64,000 nucleotides of DNA, from contig JAEXFN010000028.1 in the NCBI GenBank assembly GCA_023400055.1, positions 75,743 to 139,742 on the forward strand. The letters run 5' to 3'. Under the pieces are notes generated by a model that was not told where the DNA came from, did not search any database, and was given only the letters and a program-made list of their open reading frames with translations. The translations under genes and the position numbers were made by a program. Positions 43,499-52,089 of the stretch are shown piece by piece. This DNA is from Bacillota bacterium (GTDB lineage Bacteria > Bacillota > UBA4882 > UBA8346). Each line of letters begins with the position of its first letter. Position 1 is the stretch's first letter.

Positions 43499-44083
43499 AT
43501 GGCTAAAAGATTGACCAATCGTTCCAAACAAGCTCTGTCCACCAAGAACCGGATTTATCAGAACGGAATCCAACTGATCGAAAAATACGGCTATGAAAAT
43601 GTCACGGTCGAGCAGATTGCCAGAAAGGCCGGGGTCTCCGTCGGCACGTATTATCATCATTTTCAGTCGAAGTTCGATCTGTTCGTCGAGATCTACCGCC
43701 AGGCCGATGAGTATTTCAAGGCCCAGGTTCCCGAGCTGTTGACCCGTTATTCCGGTTGCGCCGACCGGGTGGCCGCCTATCTCGGCCTTTACGCCCGGCT
43801 GGCCATCGACAATGGCCTGGAAATGGTGCGCAACCTCTATGTTCCCACCAATAAAATGTTCATCACCCACGGCCGGGCCATGCAGGATCTATTGACGGAA
43901 ATCCTGCGCCAGGGACAGGCGGCCGGCGAAATTTCCGCCGCCGTGCCCCCGGAAAATATCACCGAGAAACTGTTTGTCGCCGCCCGCGGGGTGATCTTCG
44001 ACTGGAGCCTGCACGACGGAGAAAGCGATCTGATCGCGGACATGGCGGATATGATTCAGCGGTTGCTGCGCTCTTATATTTGA
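43499..44083 (+). CDS. TetR-family transcriptional regulator
   Basis: 194 residues. The helix-turn-helix reads VTVEQIARKAGVSVGTYYHH (about residues 35-54), followed by FQSKFDLFVEIYRQADEYF, the classical TetR N-terminal domain. The helical C-terminal ligand domain is divergent, as is usual. It has its own promoter and terminator and lies 130 bases after the flavoenzyme gene in the same direction, so it likely senses the enzyme's substrate or a toxic relative. Confidence 0.93.
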   Translation: MAKRLTNRSKQALSTKNRIYQNGIQLIEKYGYENVTVEQIARKAGVSVGTYYHHFQSKFDLFVEIYRQADEYFKAQVPELLTRYSGCADRVAAYLGLYARLAIDNGLEMVRNLYVPTNKMFITHGRAMQDLLTEILRQGQAAGEISAAVPPENITEKLFVAARGVIFDWSLHDGESDLIADMADMIQRLLRSYI

Positions 44084-44095
44084 AGACAAAACGGG

Positions 44096-44126
44096 AAAAC
44101 TCGCCGGGCGACGGCGGGTTTTTTCA
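44096..44126 (+). terminator. Terminator after the TetR gene
   Basis: AAAACTCGCCG / CGGCGGGTTTT stem around GGCGA, with a T-run. Confidence 0.85.
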
Positions 44127-44322
44127 TTTTCGGAAAGGTTGAAGAATTCATCGGGTTAAATGGGGCGGGAGCCGTAATCAACAAAGCTATCGCCCTGATT
44201 TTTGGACGGTTCGCCGGGATGAACCATCAATGAGCGGGGATATTAGCCGGAATGGTCTCCTCGCTTTATAGTTCATTTGCCTCGAGGATTGATCGTGGTA
44301 TTCCGAGTCTTGCTCTTGTTTG

Positions 44323-44545
44323 CCCAAACCTTGGGAAAGTAGGGATAATGTTTGGGGAAGCTTGCCCAAGGCTTGGGACAGTTCGCCCAACCTTTGGGAA
44401 TGTTCTCCCAAGGCTTGGGGAACCTCGCCCATGGTTTGGGAATGCTTTCCCAAGGTTTGGGCATCCTTGCCCGACTTCTGGGCAAGCTTTCCCAAGCCGT
44501 GGGACAGGTTGCCCAAAGGTTGGGCGTGCTTTCCCGAGCCCAATA
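44323..44545. repeat. 21-bp tandem palindromic array 1 (CCCAA-N3-TTGGG units)
   Basis: Ten full units and one partial unit at an exact 21-bp period: cores begin at 44323, 44344 (degenerate left arm), 44365, 44386, 44407, 44428, 44449, 44470, 44491, 44512 and 44533. Each core is a 13-bp inverted repeat, best form CCCAAGGCTTGGG, followed by an 8-base spacer such as ACAGTTCG or AATGCTTT; spacers ending TTG/TCG and TTT/TCT tend to alternate. Because 21 is a multiple of 3 and stops are absent, all six frames are open, giving heptad peptides such as LGKLAQ(G/K) on the minus strand. No ribosome site supports a protein. It lies 170 bases upstream of the glycosyltransferase at 44717. Not a CRISPR array: there are no long unique spacers. 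Confidence 0.93.
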
Positions 44546-44716
44546 GCTCGCCAATCATTTGAATGATGACCGGAAAGCAAGCAAAAGATTCTTTGAATTC
44601 GCTTTATTTTTTTCGATGTTTTGCCGATATAAAAAACGGATATGTGATAATTTACGCGGATTTTGATTTTTATTGCTGGATTTTCTTGATGGTGATTCGC
44701 ATATAGGAGTGGAAGC

Positions 44717-46642
44717 ATGGTAAAAATTTCAGCATGTGTAATAACCAAAAACGAGGCGGATACGATCGCCCGTTGTCTGCAAAGTGTGAAAGGCGCCGCC
44801 AATGAACTGATCGTCGTCGACACCGGCTCCAGCGATGACACGGTGAATATTGCCCGGCAAATGGGCGCCAAAGTGTTCTACTTTCAATGGAATAATGATT
44901 TCGCGGCGGCCCGGAATTATGCCTTGCGGCAGGCCAAAGGGGACTGGATTATCTTTTTGGACGCGGATGAGTATATTCGCGAGGATAAGGTCCAGAATGT
45001 GCGGCCGGTCATTGAAGAGGCGCATGCGAACGGGAAAATTGAATCCGTGGTTTGCCTGATGGAGAATACCGAAGGGTATAATGGCGCACTGAGAGGCAGC
45101 AATCCGACGCTGCGGATTTTTCGGAATTCCCGGCTGATTCGCTATGAAGGCAGAATTCATGAGACCATTTCCAAAAACGGTCAATCCGTCAGCGCGGCCA
45201 AAGACGAAAATCAATTGATCGTGGTCCGGCATACCGGTTATACCCGGGAGTCGATTTCCGAAAAGTTGCTTCGGAATACAAAAATGCTGGAAGAAGAATT
45301 AAATCGGGGCGTTATCCGCGATTTGACGTATCACTATTTAAGTTACGGATATTGGAAATTCGGCCAGTATGAAAAGGCGATCCAGTTTGCCCATCAAGCC
45401 CTCGACCATGTGGTTACCGGAAACAACGTGCTCGCTTACAAGCCATATTTGGTTCTTATGGATAGCATGTTAAAACTAGGGTATAGTGAAGAAGCTATCG
45501 ATGCCGTCCGCGAACAGGCTGTGCAAAAACATCCTCATCATCCGGAGGTCCTGGCGCATCAGGGGTTCTGTTTTATGGCGAGTGGTCGCTATCATAAGGC
45601 CTTGGATTCTTTACTGCAATCGGTCGAGGAGAATGCACACTATAATGACTTGACTTTAAGTAATGAATTCTTCGGATTAACTAATCAGGTTCATCTGAAT
45701 ATCGCCAGGATTTATAATTTTATGAATGAATCCGTCAAAGCCTTTGATTTCTTTTATAAAGCATTGGAGCATGATAAATACAACCAAGAAGCCTTCCGCG
45801 GCTTGATTTCATTGATCAAAGAACAAGCGCCGGCGGAGATCGTTTTCTTTTTGAATCGGTTATATCACGAGGATGATCAAGCCGATATCGATTTTTTGGT
45901 AAAGAATCTGTCCAAATTGAAGATGAAAATGGTACTCGGTTATTACCAAAAAATCCGTTCGGAACAGTTCGGCCACGATGAGTATGGCGGGTTGGTTTTG
46001 TTGAGCAATGGCCGATTTGAAGAGGCTTTTCGATATTTTGCGGCTTCTTTCCGGGAAACCGGCGATGCCGGGGTTGAGTTGCTGGTTGTGGCTTCGCTGC
46101 TGCTCGGCGGCGAGCAAGGCTGGCTGGATTCATTGGAGTCCCTCCTGAAGCCATCGTTCAAACGAATCGTTACTGCATTTTTCTCGGATAAAGCGGTGGA
46201 TTCCCTGGATGCGGAAGATTTTTTAGACTACTTGGATTTGATAACCAACTTTGCCGGCCTTTGCAGCCAAGAACAACTGGAGCGGTTTTTGAATTTGGGA
46301 AAAAGATTTGCCGCGCTTGTCGCGGATGAAACCTATATCGAAATTGGCGATGCTCTGGCAAAGCAGGATTTATTCCGTCCGGCATTTGATATGTACTTAT
46401 ATCCCATCCAGGCGACCGGCTCCACGACGGATTGGGCAAAAGCTTTTTATTGCAAAGCCGGGTATTGCTGTTACAAATTGAAAGACTATCAAGGGGCGGC
46501 GGAGTGTTTTACTCGCGCATTGGAAGCTGGTTATCGGGGCAAGGATATTTTTGAATTTCTGGAGTGGTCGGCAGGACGATGCGGGGATGGCGGATTGGAA
46601 GATAAACTTCACTTATTGAAACAATCATACGAGAATAATTAA
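44717..46642 (+). CDS. Family 2 glycosyltransferase with TPR-like C-terminal region
   Basis: 641 residues. The N-terminal GT-A domain (1-230) has ISACVITKNEADTIARCLQS, VVDTGSSDDT and the metal-binding FLDADEY (Asp82, Asp84). From about residue 230 a series of TPR-like helical pairs follows (YHYLSYGYWKFGQYEKAIQF, HPEVLAHQGFCFMASGRYHK, AGYCCYKLKDYQGAAECFTR). Such GT2-TPR proteins often modify flagellin or surface proteins. AGGAG precedes ATG 44717. The gene lies between the 21-bp array and a second TPR glycosyltransferase, upstream of flagellin, so flagellin glycosylation is a fair guess. Confidence 0.9.
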   Translation: MVKISACVITKNEADTIARCLQSVKGAANELIVVDTGSSDDTVNIARQMGAKVFYFQWNNDFAAARNYALRQAKGDWIIFLDADEYIREDKVQNVRPVIEEAHANGKIESVVCLMENTEGYNGALRGSNPTLRIFRNSRLIRYEGRIHETISKNGQSVSAAKDENQLIVVRHTGYTRESISEKLLRNTKMLEEELNRGVIRDLTYHYLSYGYWKFGQYEKAIQFAHQALDHVVTGNNVLAYKPYLVLMDSMLKLGYSEEAIDAVREQAVQKHPHHPEVLAHQGFCFMASGRYHKALDSLLQSVEENAHYNDLTLSNEFFGLTNQVHLNIARIYNFMNESVKAFDFFYKALEHDKYNQEAFRGLISLIKEQAPAEIVFFLNRLYHEDDQADIDFLVKNLSKLKMKMVLGYYQKIRSEQFGHDEYGGLVLLSNGRFEEAFRYFAASFRETGDAGVELLVVASLLLGGEQGWLDSLESLLKPSFKRIVTAFFSDKAVDSLDAEDFLDYLDLITNFAGLCSQEQLERFLNLGKRFAALVADETYIEIGDALAKQDLFRPAFDMYLYPIQATGSTTDWAKAFYCKAGYCCYKLKDYQGAAECFTRALEAGYRGKDIFEFLEWSAGRCGDGGLEDKLHLLKQSYENN

Positions 46643-46679
46643 TGAATTGATATACTATTAAAATTGGGGTAAAGATATC

Positions 46680-48512
46680 ATGGCTGATTTAAATATTGAA
46701 GATGTCAAAAGAGATTTTAAAAATACCATCGAGGAACTTGTCAATTCAAATCAAATTCCCGAAGCAAAATACATGATTAATGAATATGAAAAAAGAGTGG
46801 TGGCTGACGCCGACATATTTTCAATGAAAGCTGTTATTGCAATAATGGAGGGGAAATTGGATGAAGCAGGGAAAAGCATTAACTATGGACTAAGGTTGGA
46901 TCCACTAAATTGTGAACTTTATTATAATCTAGCCTATCTATATGAATTAAAAAATGATTATATATGTGCATATCGTGAATATTGGAAATTGAGTAAAATT
47001 TGCAATGCAGAACTTTTACAGGCCGTAAATTTAAGATTACTTGAGTGTGAAAAACAAAAAATAGTTGAGGATTATAAGAAAAGAAAAAAGGTGCTGATTG
47101 TAGCCTACATTTTTCCGCCATTGGGAGGCTCTGGAGTACAAAGGACCTTGAAATTCACCAAATATTTACGTCAATTCGGTTGGGAACCAATCGTTGTTAC
47201 TGTAGGCAAATCAAATTTTTATTTTAAAGATGATACCATGCTCTCGGAAGTTCCAAAAGACATTGAAGTGATAAGGATAGAAGGAATTAACAACATTGAT
47301 AATCGACATATCAATGAATTAATTAGTTTGTATCGGGGAATTGTGCAAGATAATACATTAATGACGGAGTATATTCAAGAATTACAGAAATCAAACGAGA
47401 ATCTTAAAAGATTTATATTTATTCCTGAGCAATATATTGTTTGGGCAAAAGAAGTTCTTGATAAAGTCAGTCAGGAAGTTGATTTTGATGATATTGACTT
47501 AATTTATACAACTTCGGGTCCTTATTCGGATCATATAATAGGTTATTATTTGAAACGAAAGTATCAAAAATCTTGGGTCGCAGATTTTAGAGATGAATGG
47601 ACAAATAATCCATATTTTCAAACAATAGATAGAAAGCACATCGTTTATAAAATTCAGAGAAAAATGGAAAGCAATATTTTGAAATATGCCGATAAAGTAA
47701 TAACCGTAACGAGGCTATCCACTGAAAACTATATCAATGGATTTAATTTGAATAGCGATAAAGTAATGACTATCACAAATGGATATGATGAAGATGATTT
47801 TAAAAACTTAGATTTACAACAGCAGAATAACGGGAAGTTTACTATTGTCCATAATGGAATTTTCTATATGATACGAACACCAGAAACTTTTCTGGCTGCT
47901 ATAAAAAATTTATTACATAAAAATTTGATTAGAAAAGAAGATCTTCAAATTATATTTACTTGTATCGATAATGAAGAATATTGGAGACGGTATGTAACTG
48001 AGTTAAAATTGGATAAGATTGTTGTCTTCAATGGTTATTTATCGCATAAAGATAGCTTAAATGTAGTTTCTAAGGCAGATGTTCTTTTATTAGTTGTCGG
48101 ACCCGGAGAAAAGAATAAATCAGTATATACGGGTAAGGTTTTTGAATATTTGCGTTTACGTAAGTCCATTTTAGCGCTTTCTCCCATAGGAAGTCTAGTC
48201 GATGAGCTAATTAGTGTCACTAAAAGAGGTAAAAATGTTGATTTTAACGATATAGAAGGTATCGAGCAATATATTTTGCAAATGTATAAAAAGTGGCGAG
48301 AAGGTAGTTTAAAAAATTTAGAAATAACGAATGAAATAAAAAAATATGAACGCAAAGAATTGACAACACATTTGAGTCAAGTTTTTGATGCTGTATGTAA
48401 CTCTCAAGTGTCACTCAATAATGATACGTCAGGCTACGATAGAACTGAGAAAGACAATCAGTTTTATAATGAAGTATATTCAACCGGGGGGGTGGAATCA
48501 AACATATTTTAA
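46680..48512 (+). CDS. GT4-type glycosyltransferase with TPR-like N terminus (likely first part of a broken fusion)
   Basis: 610 residues. The N-terminal 130 residues form TPR-like helices (AKYMINEYEKRVVADADIFS, ADIFSMKAVIAIMEGKLDEA). The GT-B part starts KKVLIVAYIFPPLGGSGVQR and includes WVADFRDEWTNNPYF, MTITNGYDEDDF and SVYTGKVFEYLRLRKSILAL, with the sugar-nucleotide-binding Glu. The last residues DNQFYNEVYSTGG look like the N terminus of a methyltransferase. The frame then runs through seven G residues (48486-48492) and stops, while the methyltransferase continues in another frame. Removing one G gives a single 780-residue frame to 49023. AT-rich composition differs from the upstream GT2 gene. 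Confidence 0.85.
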   Translation: MADLNIEDVKRDFKNTIEELVNSNQIPEAKYMINEYEKRVVADADIFSMKAVIAIMEGKLDEAGKSINYGLRLDPLNCELYYNLAYLYELKNDYICAYREYWKLSKICNAELLQAVNLRLLECEKQKIVEDYKKRKKVLIVAYIFPPLGGSGVQRTLKFTKYLRQFGWEPIVVTVGKSNFYFKDDTMLSEVPKDIEVIRIEGINNIDNRHINELISLYRGIVQDNTLMTEYIQELQKSNENLKRFIFIPEQYIVWAKEVLDKVSQEVDFDDIDLIYTTSGPYSDHIIGYYLKRKYQKSWVADFRDEWTNNPYFQTIDRKHIVYKIQRKMESNILKYADKVITVTRLSTENYINGFNLNSDKVMTITNGYDEDDFKNLDLQQQNNGKFTIVHNGIFYMIRTPETFLAAIKNLLHKNLIRKEDLQIIFTCIDNEEYWRRYVTELKLDKIVVFNGYLSHKDSLNVVSKADVLLLVVGPGEKNKSVYTGKVFEYLRLRKSILALSPIGSLVDELISVTKRGKNVDFNDIEGIEQYILQMYKKWREGSLKNLEITNEIKKYERKELTTHLSQVFDAVCNSQVSLNNDTSGYDRTEKDNQFYNEVYSTGGVESNIF

Positions 48513-49023
48513 GCATTATTCTGAAATTTTTTATTTTCCCATGTGGATAAAGGCATTAGAGATTATTAAGAATTTTTCCGAACCCCAAATTATTGACATT
48601 GGCTGTGGCCCTGGGCAATTTGCTGAATATCTATTTGATAACGGGATAAGTAAATATCAAGGAATTGATTTTAGTTCGGAAGCTATTGAAATGGCAAAGA
48701 AAAGAAATAGTCAACATGGCGAACTTTTTGCTGTGAGCAATGCATATAGTTCAGATATATTTGATACTTCTTATAATATCGTTGTCTTATTTGAAGTGCT
48801 AGAGCATATTGAAGATGATCTGAAGATACTTGAGCGAATCAGAAAGGGAAGTAATGTTTTATGTAGTGTTCCAAATTTTTGTTCTGCAGGACACCTTCGC
48901 TGGTTTGAAACGGAAATGAAAATTATGCAAAGGTATAATAGAATTATGAGAATAGATAAGATATATAAATTTGATGTGGGGGTAAATAATAAAATTTATT
49001 TACTTAGTGCCCTAAAAATTTAG
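48469..49023 (+). CDS. SAM-dependent methyltransferase (likely C-terminal part of the broken fusion)
   Basis: The class I methyltransferase motif IIDIGCGPGQFAEYL (SAM-binding) is followed by YQGIDFSSEAIEMAKKR (acidic ribose-binding Asp) and VVLFEVLEHIEDD (motif IV-like). The frame overlaps the 3' end of the glycosyltransferase gene; the only ATG close to the domain (48469) has no ribosome site, and the expected N terminus lies in the other frame before the G7 tract. It is therefore probably made only if the tract is six G long or if a +1 ribosomal shift occurs. Sugar O-methylation of a flagellin glycan would suit the context. Confidence 0.75.
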   Translation: MKYIQPGGWNQTYFKHYSEIFYFPMWIKALEIIKNFSEPQIIDIGCGPGQFAEYLFDNGISKYQGIDFSSEAIEMAKKRNSQHGELFAVSNAYSSDIFDTSYNIVVLFEVLEHIEDDLKILERIRKGSNVLCSVPNFCSAGHLRWFETEMKIMQRYNRIMRIDKIYKFDVGVNNKIYLLSALKI

Positions 49024-49280
49024 AAGTGTTTTTAGTTATCCATTCTTTATTATTATGTCAACTTACTATTAGAAAATAGTTTAATAAATTCATAAATTGG
49101 TCTAAAGTTTTTTCAGGATCAGTACGAAAAGTATAGTGAAGGGTAAACCGTCAGGTGATCAGGAGGATCGAATGACGGATCCGATTCCCGCAGTAATTTG
49201 TCGGGCGGCCGACCAACAAACCTTCGGGAAGAGGGTAAGGATACCCAAAGAGAAAACAAATTTCAAGGAGGAATTTTCAA
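49024..49280 (+). promoter_or_regulatory. Flagellin upstream region with a weak sigma-28-like promoter candidate
   Basis: TAAA (49103-49106), 16-base spacer, TACGAAAA (49123-49130) partly resembles the flagellar sigma factor pattern TAAA-N15-GCCGATAA. The remaining 150 bases look like an untranslated leader with AAGGAGG just before ATG 49281. A short open frame at 49136-49324 has no family resemblance. Confidence 0.35.
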
Positions 49281-50834
49281 ATGAGAATCAACCACAACAT
49301 CCCGGCGTTAGCTGCATTCCGTAATAATAACGCCGCCAGCGACGCAATGTCCAAGTCCATGGAGAAGTTGTCTTCCGGTCTGCGGATCAACCGAGCCGCC
49401 GACGACGCCGCCGGGTTGGCCATTTCCGAAACCATGCGCGGTCAGATTAAGGGTTTGGATCAGGCGACCCGGAACTCGCAAGACGCCATTTCCTTGATTC
49501 AAACCGCTGAAGGTGCGTTGACCGAAACCCACTCCATCCTCGACCGGATGCGTGAACTGTCCAGTCAGGCGTCGAATGATACCTACACCGCCAATGACCG
49601 GACGGAGATGCAGAAAGAGATCGACCAGTTGAAAGACGAGATCGATCGCATTTCTACAACTACTAGTTTCAATAACAAGAATTTACTTGATGGAAGTGCA
49701 TCGGCTCTTGTTTCAACTGATAAAGCATCGACTCAAGTATTTATGCGCGGTGGGCTGACTGACGCTAACGCTAATTTAAATGTTACTTTGACGATTGCCG
49801 CCAGTGGTGGTAAAGGCCAGGTTCAAAAGTCCGCTGTCTTATCGCAAGATGGAACTGCGATCACTTCGACTGATACTAAATTGGGCGATATCGATGCGTT
49901 TACCTTAAATGGGAAGAAACTGCTCGATCAACCGCAGACTTTAACTCTGATTGAAGGAGACGGCAAGAAAACCTCGATTCAATTATATGCCAGCGATACC
50001 ATTTCCGCTGTGGTTACGAAATTGAATAATGCCATTCGTGATGATCTCGGTCAAGGCACGGCAACTGGTTTGACTAACAGTACGAATTATGTCACCTTTG
50101 AATCCAGCACGGGTCAAATCGTTATTAATTCCGCAGTGACCGGTAAACTTGGTGAGATTAATATTGTCGGTGACGAAGCGCTTACCAATGCTTTTGGCTT
50201 CTCTACAACCACTGCTTCTGAAGAAACCATCTTTACTGTGGATGTAACAAACAATGGTACAGGCGCTACGATTGCCTCCGGTGTTAAAGTACAAGGTAAT
50301 CTTTTGGTGGGTGTGGTCGATAAGAACGTCGATGTCCGCTTTAAAGCCAATGCTGACGTTGCTGCATCTGAGACTGGGACGGCTTTTGCCTTCAGTGCTG
50401 ATACCGCGACGTATACTACCACCATTAACTTGGTCGGTAAATCTCAGACCTTCCAGATTGGCGCCAATGAAGGCCAGACGATGAGTGCTTCTATCGGCAA
50501 CATGGGTTCGGCTGCTCTTGGAGTGGATAATATCCTGGTCACCGACCGTGACTCGGCTACCAAAGCGACGACTGCCATTGATAAAGCCATCGACCGGGTA
50601 TCTTCGCAACGGTCCAGTCTCGGCGCCATCCAGAACCGTTTGGAACACACCATCAACAGCTTGGGTGTCGCTTCCGAGAACACGACCGCAGCCGAGAGCC
50701 GTATCCGCGACGTCGATATGGCTTCCGAGATGATGGAATACACCAAGATGAACATCCTGAGCCAAGCCAGCCAGGCGATGTTGGCTCAAGCCAATCAGAA
50801 ACCGCAACAAGTACTGCAACTGTTGCAAGGTTAA
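49281..50834 (+). CDS. fliC: Flagellin
   Basis: 517 residues. The conserved N-terminal D0/D1 region reads MRINHNIPALAAFRNNNAAS and SGLRINRAADDAAGLAISET; the C-terminal D1/D0 ends SRIRDVDMASEMMEYTKMNI and LAQANQKPQQVLQLLQG. Between about residues 170 and 430 lies a variable Thr/Ser/Asn-rich domain, the surface-exposed part and the likely site of O-glycosylation. It assembles into the flagellar filament after export through the type III apparatus; no cleavable signal is present. AAGGAGG lies upstream and a terminator directly downstream, so it is monocistronic. Upstream glycosyltransferase genes and downstream flaG-fliD-fliS support the role. Confidence 0.97.
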   Translation: MRINHNIPALAAFRNNNAASDAMSKSMEKLSSGLRINRAADDAAGLAISETMRGQIKGLDQATRNSQDAISLIQTAEGALTETHSILDRMRELSSQASNDTYTANDRTEMQKEIDQLKDEIDRISTTTSFNNKNLLDGSASALVSTDKASTQVFMRGGLTDANANLNVTLTIAASGGKGQVQKSAVLSQDGTAITSTDTKLGDIDAFTLNGKKLLDQPQTLTLIEGDGKKTSIQLYASDTISAVVTKLNNAIRDDLGQGTATGLTNSTNYVTFESSTGQIVINSAVTGKLGEINIVGDEALTNAFGFSTTTASEETIFTVDVTNNGTGATIASGVKVQGNLLVGVVDKNVDVRFKANADVAASETGTAFAFSADTATYTTTINLVGKSQTFQIGANEGQTMSASIGNMGSAALGVDNILVTDRDSATKATTAIDKAIDRVSSQRSSLGAIQNRLEHTINSLGVASENTTAAESRIRDVDMASEMMEYTKMNILSQASQAMLAQANQKPQQVLQLLQG

Positions 50835-50854
50835 GCTTAGTATCTACTACAACG

Positions 50855-50884
50855 AGACCCTTCCTTCGGGAAGGGTCTTTTTGT
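50855..50884 (+). terminator. Flagellin terminator
   Basis: AGACCCTTCC / GGAAGGGTCT stem with a TTCG loop and TTTTTG, a very stable hairpin. Confidence 0.92.
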
Positions 50885-50952
50885 AATTTGTTGTACTTTG
50901 GAAAATTGAGTAGATATCTCCGTAGAACGTTATTGACCAGTTGAAAGGATGA

Positions 50953-51318
50953 ATGGCATTGACCCTGGAAGAACTGGAACATATAATTGTGACTTATAAT
51001 GATTATTTACAAAGAGTGACAGAGGTTATTCGACACATTTGCGATGACATCCGCGAAACGGAATACGCCGCAGTTCAACGGATCTTACCAGGGCTAGTTG
51101 AGGGAATTGCCTGGCTCTTTGATGCGGCGGAAGGATTAAATGGCATGGGTTTGATCGAAGAGGCAAAACTGATTGAATTTCAAAACGTGATTGGCGATCT
51201 TCAAGTAATCATGGAAAGACGAGATTGGTTGTCTATGTACTTACTGCTCAGCCATCGGTTATTTCCCATACTAATGGATTTGCGAGTAGCGTCTCTTTCC
51301 CAAAAAGCAAATACTTGA
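50953..51318 (+). CDS. Hypothetical helical protein in the flagellar cluster
   Basis: 121 residues, rich in helix-forming residues (LEELEHIIVTYNDYLQRVTE, GLVEGIAWLFDAAEGLNGMG), no signal peptide or membrane helix. GAAAGGATG precedes ATG 50953. It lies between flagellin and flaG and may be a secretion chaperone or filament-associated factor; I do not recognise the family. Confidence 0.65.
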   Translation: MALTLEELEHIIVTYNDYLQRVTEVIRHICDDIRETEYAAVQRILPGLVEGIAWLFDAAEGLNGMGLIEEAKLIEFQNVIGDLQVIMERRDWLSMYLLLSHRLFPILMDLRVASLSQKANT

Positions 51319-51379
51319 CGACAATTTAGAGAATCCGCTAAATTTTTTTATTGTTTCGACCGAAATATATAAAAGAAGA

Positions 51380-51570
51380 GTAACTATTCAGCGGATGAAC
51401 TCACTCTTGCTCTCTCTTTTGTGAGAGAGAGAGTAACCCTCATGCTTCGAAGTAATTTCATGATGGCGGTATATTCGGTTTAATACCAGCTTGATATGAC
51501 TTTTTTCCCTCTTTTTCGGAAAGAGAGGGAAACAAAAAGGGTGAGTTCGTTTCCCGCTGAATGGTTAGGC
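51380..51570. mobile_element. MITE-like inverted-repeat element
   Basis: Left end TAACTATTCAGCGG...GAACTCACTC (51381-51405) is an imperfect inverted copy of the right end GGGTGAGTTC...CCGCTGAATGGTTAG (51538-51567). Each end also contains an inner hairpin (51407-51436 and 51505-51532). AGAAGA occurs directly outside both ends (51374-51379 and 51571-51576), like a 6-bp target duplication. It carries no gene. It could instead be a structured RNA leader of flaG. Confidence 0.5.
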
Positions 51571-51623
51571 AGAAGATTTTCAAAATAAACCCGCTAAATC
51601 TTTAAACAAGGAGGATGGAGATC

Positions 51624-51986
51624 GTGCGGATTCAACCTGTTTCCGACACTCAAAACCAACTGCAACTCGCAGCAAGGACGCTGCCGGGGAAGACCAAAAC
51701 CAGCAATGAAACGGACCCGCAATCCAACCCATTGCCTCAAACACAGGATAATCAAAATCCTAGCGAGAAGCAAGTCAATGATGCGGTCGATGTGGCCAAT
51801 CAGTTTATGAAAGAAGTCGATCTTAGCTTTAAGTATTACCGCGATGAGGCGACTCATACCGATGTGATCCAGGTGGTCGATGATTCTACCGGGGATGTGA
51901 TTAAACAATTTCCGCCGCAAGACATTTTAAAAATGGTTGCCAAGATGTATGAGATGTGGGGAATCTTTGTCGACAAGAAAGTTTGA
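51624..51986 (+). CDS. flaG: FlaG family protein
   Basis: 120 residues from GTG 51624. The N-terminal half is polar and disordered (Gln/Asn/Pro-rich); the C-terminal half carries the FlaG domain with DLSFKYYRDEATHTDVIQVV, then DSTGDVIKQFPPQDILKM and the expected short tail. FlaG proteins affect filament length and sit before fliD in many species. ATG 51615 is immediately behind AAGGAGG, too close for efficient use, so GTG 51624 at 9 bases is preferred. FliD follows after 103 bases. Confidence 0.9.
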   Translation: MRIQPVSDTQNQLQLAARTLPGKTKTSNETDPQSNPLPQTQDNQNPSEKQVNDAVDVANQFMKEVDLSFKYYRDEATHTDVIQVVDDSTGDVIKQFPPQDILKMVAKMYEMWGIFVDKKV

Positions 51987-52089
51987 TAATTTTGATAATA
52001 TTGAAGTATTAGAAGTTTCGTTTCTTAATTAATATCGATGAGTACCGGCTGCTTAAACAATGTGGTTGGTATTTGGAGGTTGATTATCG

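Noticed and set aside
44323..44545. CRISPR array
   Set aside because: The period is 21 bp with an 8-base spacer and no unique spacers of 30 or more bases; no cas genes in the window.
44187..44558. Heptad-repeat protein gene on the minus strand over array 1
   Set aside because: All six frames are open here and none has a convincing ribosome site, so openness is no evidence of coding.
49136..49324. Short gene before flagellin
   Set aside because: No ribosome site, no family resemblance, and it overlaps the flagellin start; more likely an untranslated leader.
49983..50828. Long minus-strand frame across flagellin
   Set aside because: Antisense shadow of a strongly supported flagellin gene, with no recognisable domain.
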